From NCBI GenBank assembly GCA_030524635.1, contig JAUNGG010000003.1:1-64000 (forward strand): a stretch of DNA of 64,000 bases. Direction: 5' to 3'. A program made the translations under genes and the position numbers. The stretch comes from Lachnospiraceae bacterium. Lineage in GTDB: Bacteria > Bacillota > Clostridia > Lachnospirales > Lachnospiraceae. The notes beneath the pieces were generated by a model. That model made no database searches, was not told the origin of the DNA, and saw only the letters and a program-made list of their open reading frames with translations. Positions 62,844 to 64,000 of this stretch are shown here, one piece after another (the first letter of the stretch is position 1; every line of letters begins with the position of its first letter).

Positions 62844-64000
62844 ATGAATCAGGTTCATTTTATTTTAAATGGAACACAGCATACGGCGGAGTTTGAGGAT
62901 GGGGAAACGTTGCTGAAATATTTAAGGAATACAGTTTGCCTGAAAGGGACGAAGGAGAGCTGCGGGATTGGACAGTGCGGTGCCTGCAGTGTGCTGATCG
63001 ATGGAAAGCTGCGGCGTTCCTGCGTGACCTTGATGAAAACGCTGGAGGGAAAGCAGGTAGAAACGATAGAGGGGATCGGGATCAATGGGGCGCTTACTGT
63101 GATTCAGCGTTCCTTTTTGGATATGGGAGCGGTGCAGTGCGGTTATTGCATTCCTGGAATGGTGATTGCGGCCAAAGCTCTCCTTCTGGAGCATCCGGAG
63201 CCTACGGATGAGGAGATCAAGGAGGGATTAAAGCATAATTACTGCCGCTGTACTGGATATGTGAAGATTATTGAGGCGGTGAAGCTGGCAGCAGCCCGGA
63301 TGAAGGCTGGGGAAGGAAAGCAGGCCGGGGAAGGGAAGCTGGCTGGAGAGCAGAAGCAGACCGGGAAGCAGGCGAGGGAGAAAAAGCAGATGGAGAGGGA
63401 GGATCTTCTGGAACAGGAGGAGATCGACCGGTTCCGTTCCGGCGAGCATACCACCATCACGGCGGGAAGCGGGGAGAAGGTTCCCAAGCTTCGGGGCAAT
63501 GCTCTGGGAAAATCCATTTGGGATGTGGATGGCCCGGCGAAGGTGACCGGATCTTTGAAGTTCTGTGATGATTTTGAAGCAGATGAATTTGGCGAAACAG
63601 AAATGCTCCACGGTGCCTTTGTCTGGGCGCCGGCGCCGAAGGCAAGGATCCTTAAGCTGGATCTGACTGCGGCAAAGCAGGCGCCGGGAGTGCGGCGCAT
63701 TATCACCTGGAAGGATGTGCCGGGAGATGGATTGGTTGGAACCTGGACGCCGGAACAGCCGGTATTTTGTAAGGATCAGGTGAATTTCCTGGGGGATGTG
63801 CTGGCTCTTGTGGTGGCGGACACGGAAAAGCAGGCCAGAGCGGCGGCTTTGCTTGCCCGGATCGAATATGAGGAACTGGAGGGCGTCTACACCATCCCGG
63901 AGGGCTATGCCAGGAAAAGCTTTCTTCTGCATACCGGGCGGAATGCAGGCAATGTGGAACGGGCAAAGGAGAAGCCGGATGTGGTCAAGGTAAAGGTGTC
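62844..64000 (+). CDS. Fused [2Fe-2S]/molybdopterin hydroxylase, xanthine dehydrogenase type (3' partial)
   Basis: The reading opens at ATG 62844 and runs open to the window end (385 codons seen). Residues 1-155 are a [2Fe-2S] module with ligands Cys40, 45, 48, 60 and Cys99, 102, 134, 136. A Lys/Glu/Gly/Gln-rich repetitive linker covers about 155-190, and an aldehyde oxidase/xanthine dehydrogenase N-terminal (a/b hammerhead) part starts near 220. This order matches selenium-dependent xanthine dehydrogenases of Clostridia. The molybdenum-binding part lies beyond the window. GAGGAAAGAGGC lies before the ATG. Confidence 0.88.
   Translation, partial: MNQVHFILNGTQHTAEFEDGETLLKYLRNTVCLKGTKESCGIGQCGACSVLIDGKLRRSCVTLMKTLEGKQVETIEGIGINGALTVIQRSFLDMGAVQCGYCIPGMVIAAKALLLEHPEPTDEEIKEGLKHNYCRCTGYVKIIEAVKLAAARMKAGEGKQAGEGKLAGEQKQTGKQAREKKQMEREDLLEQEEIDRFRSGEHTTITAGSGEKVPKLRGNALGKSIWDVDGPAKVTGSLKFCDDFEADEFGETEMLHGAFVWAPAPKARILKLDLTAAKQAPGVRRIITWKDVPGDGLVGTWTPEQPVFCKDQVNFLGDVLALVVADTEKQARAAALLARIEYEELEGVYTIPEGYARKSFLLHTGRNAGNVERAKEKPDVVKVKV

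Overview
The window looks like the chromosome of a Gram-positive anaerobe of the Clostridia, most probably a Lachnospiraceae member (inference). The clues are strong AGGAGG ribosome sites, frequent GTG/TTG alternative starts, families common in that group (DUF4317, DUF1836, YerC, LplB/YtcP-type sugar ABC systems), mixed-acid fermentation genes (pflBA), an orphan HydE maturase and a cdaA-cdaR pair. No rRNA, tRNA or CRISPR array was seen.

Layout. 0.1-4.2 kb holds housekeeping and unknown genes (DUF4317, a small unknown protein, DUF2325, acetamidase/formamidase, a CBS-domain protein). 4.45-15.80 kb is a mobile island. It splits an ABC substrate-binding lipoprotein gene: the C-terminal third lies at 4167-4450 and the N-terminal two thirds at 15798-16543, and the two rejoin in frame across a TGGATGG repeat. 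The island carries an AraC regulator, a glycoside module (HAD phosphatase, TM2 protein, GH3 hydrolase, GPH sugar symporter, MATE exporter), a large serine recombinase with a coupled 34-aa ORF, and an AAA-ATPase/PD-(D/E)XK gene.

16.7-26.2 kb carries a MoxR-DUF58-DUF4129 operon, an aconitase-like hydratase, a YerC regulator, DUF1836 and pcrA. 26.3-32.1 kb is an AraC regulator divergent from a sugar ABC transporter (two permeases, lipoprotein) with a sialidase-like protein that has lost its middle. 32.2-37.6 kb is a run with a PHP hydrolase, hydE, two different alpha/beta-hydrolase esterases, an ATP-grasp ligase and a MarR regulator; the last four resemble an uncharacterised small-molecule pathway. 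37.7-41.7 kb has a flotillin, mobA-mobB and DUF2156.

41.7-48.0 kb is a LacI-controlled regulon similar to E. coli yiaKLMNO (YiaL, 3-dehydro-L-gulonate 2-dehydrogenase, three TRAP subunits) with four copies of an ATCGATTGCA operator. 48.2-51.7 kb is a MacA/MacB-like ABC exporter whose first ribosome site lies inside the preceding terminator. 51.8-55.6 kb has two unknown membrane proteins followed by cdaA-cdaR (c-di-AMP synthesis). 55.7-59.0 kb has HPr, PTS enzyme I and a Wzy-like polymerase. 59.2-62.5 kb has pflB and pflA behind a Rex-like site and a strong promoter. After a 139-bp composite palindrome, the window ends inside a fused [2Fe-2S]/molybdenum hydroxylase (xanthine dehydrogenase type), a plausible user of the MobA/MobB cofactor.

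The best leads are the precisely reconstructable island, the esterase/esterase/ATP-grasp/MarR cluster, the dual metal-type operators before DUF2325, the four-operator LacI regulon, and the divergent AraC/ABC promoters that share one dyad.
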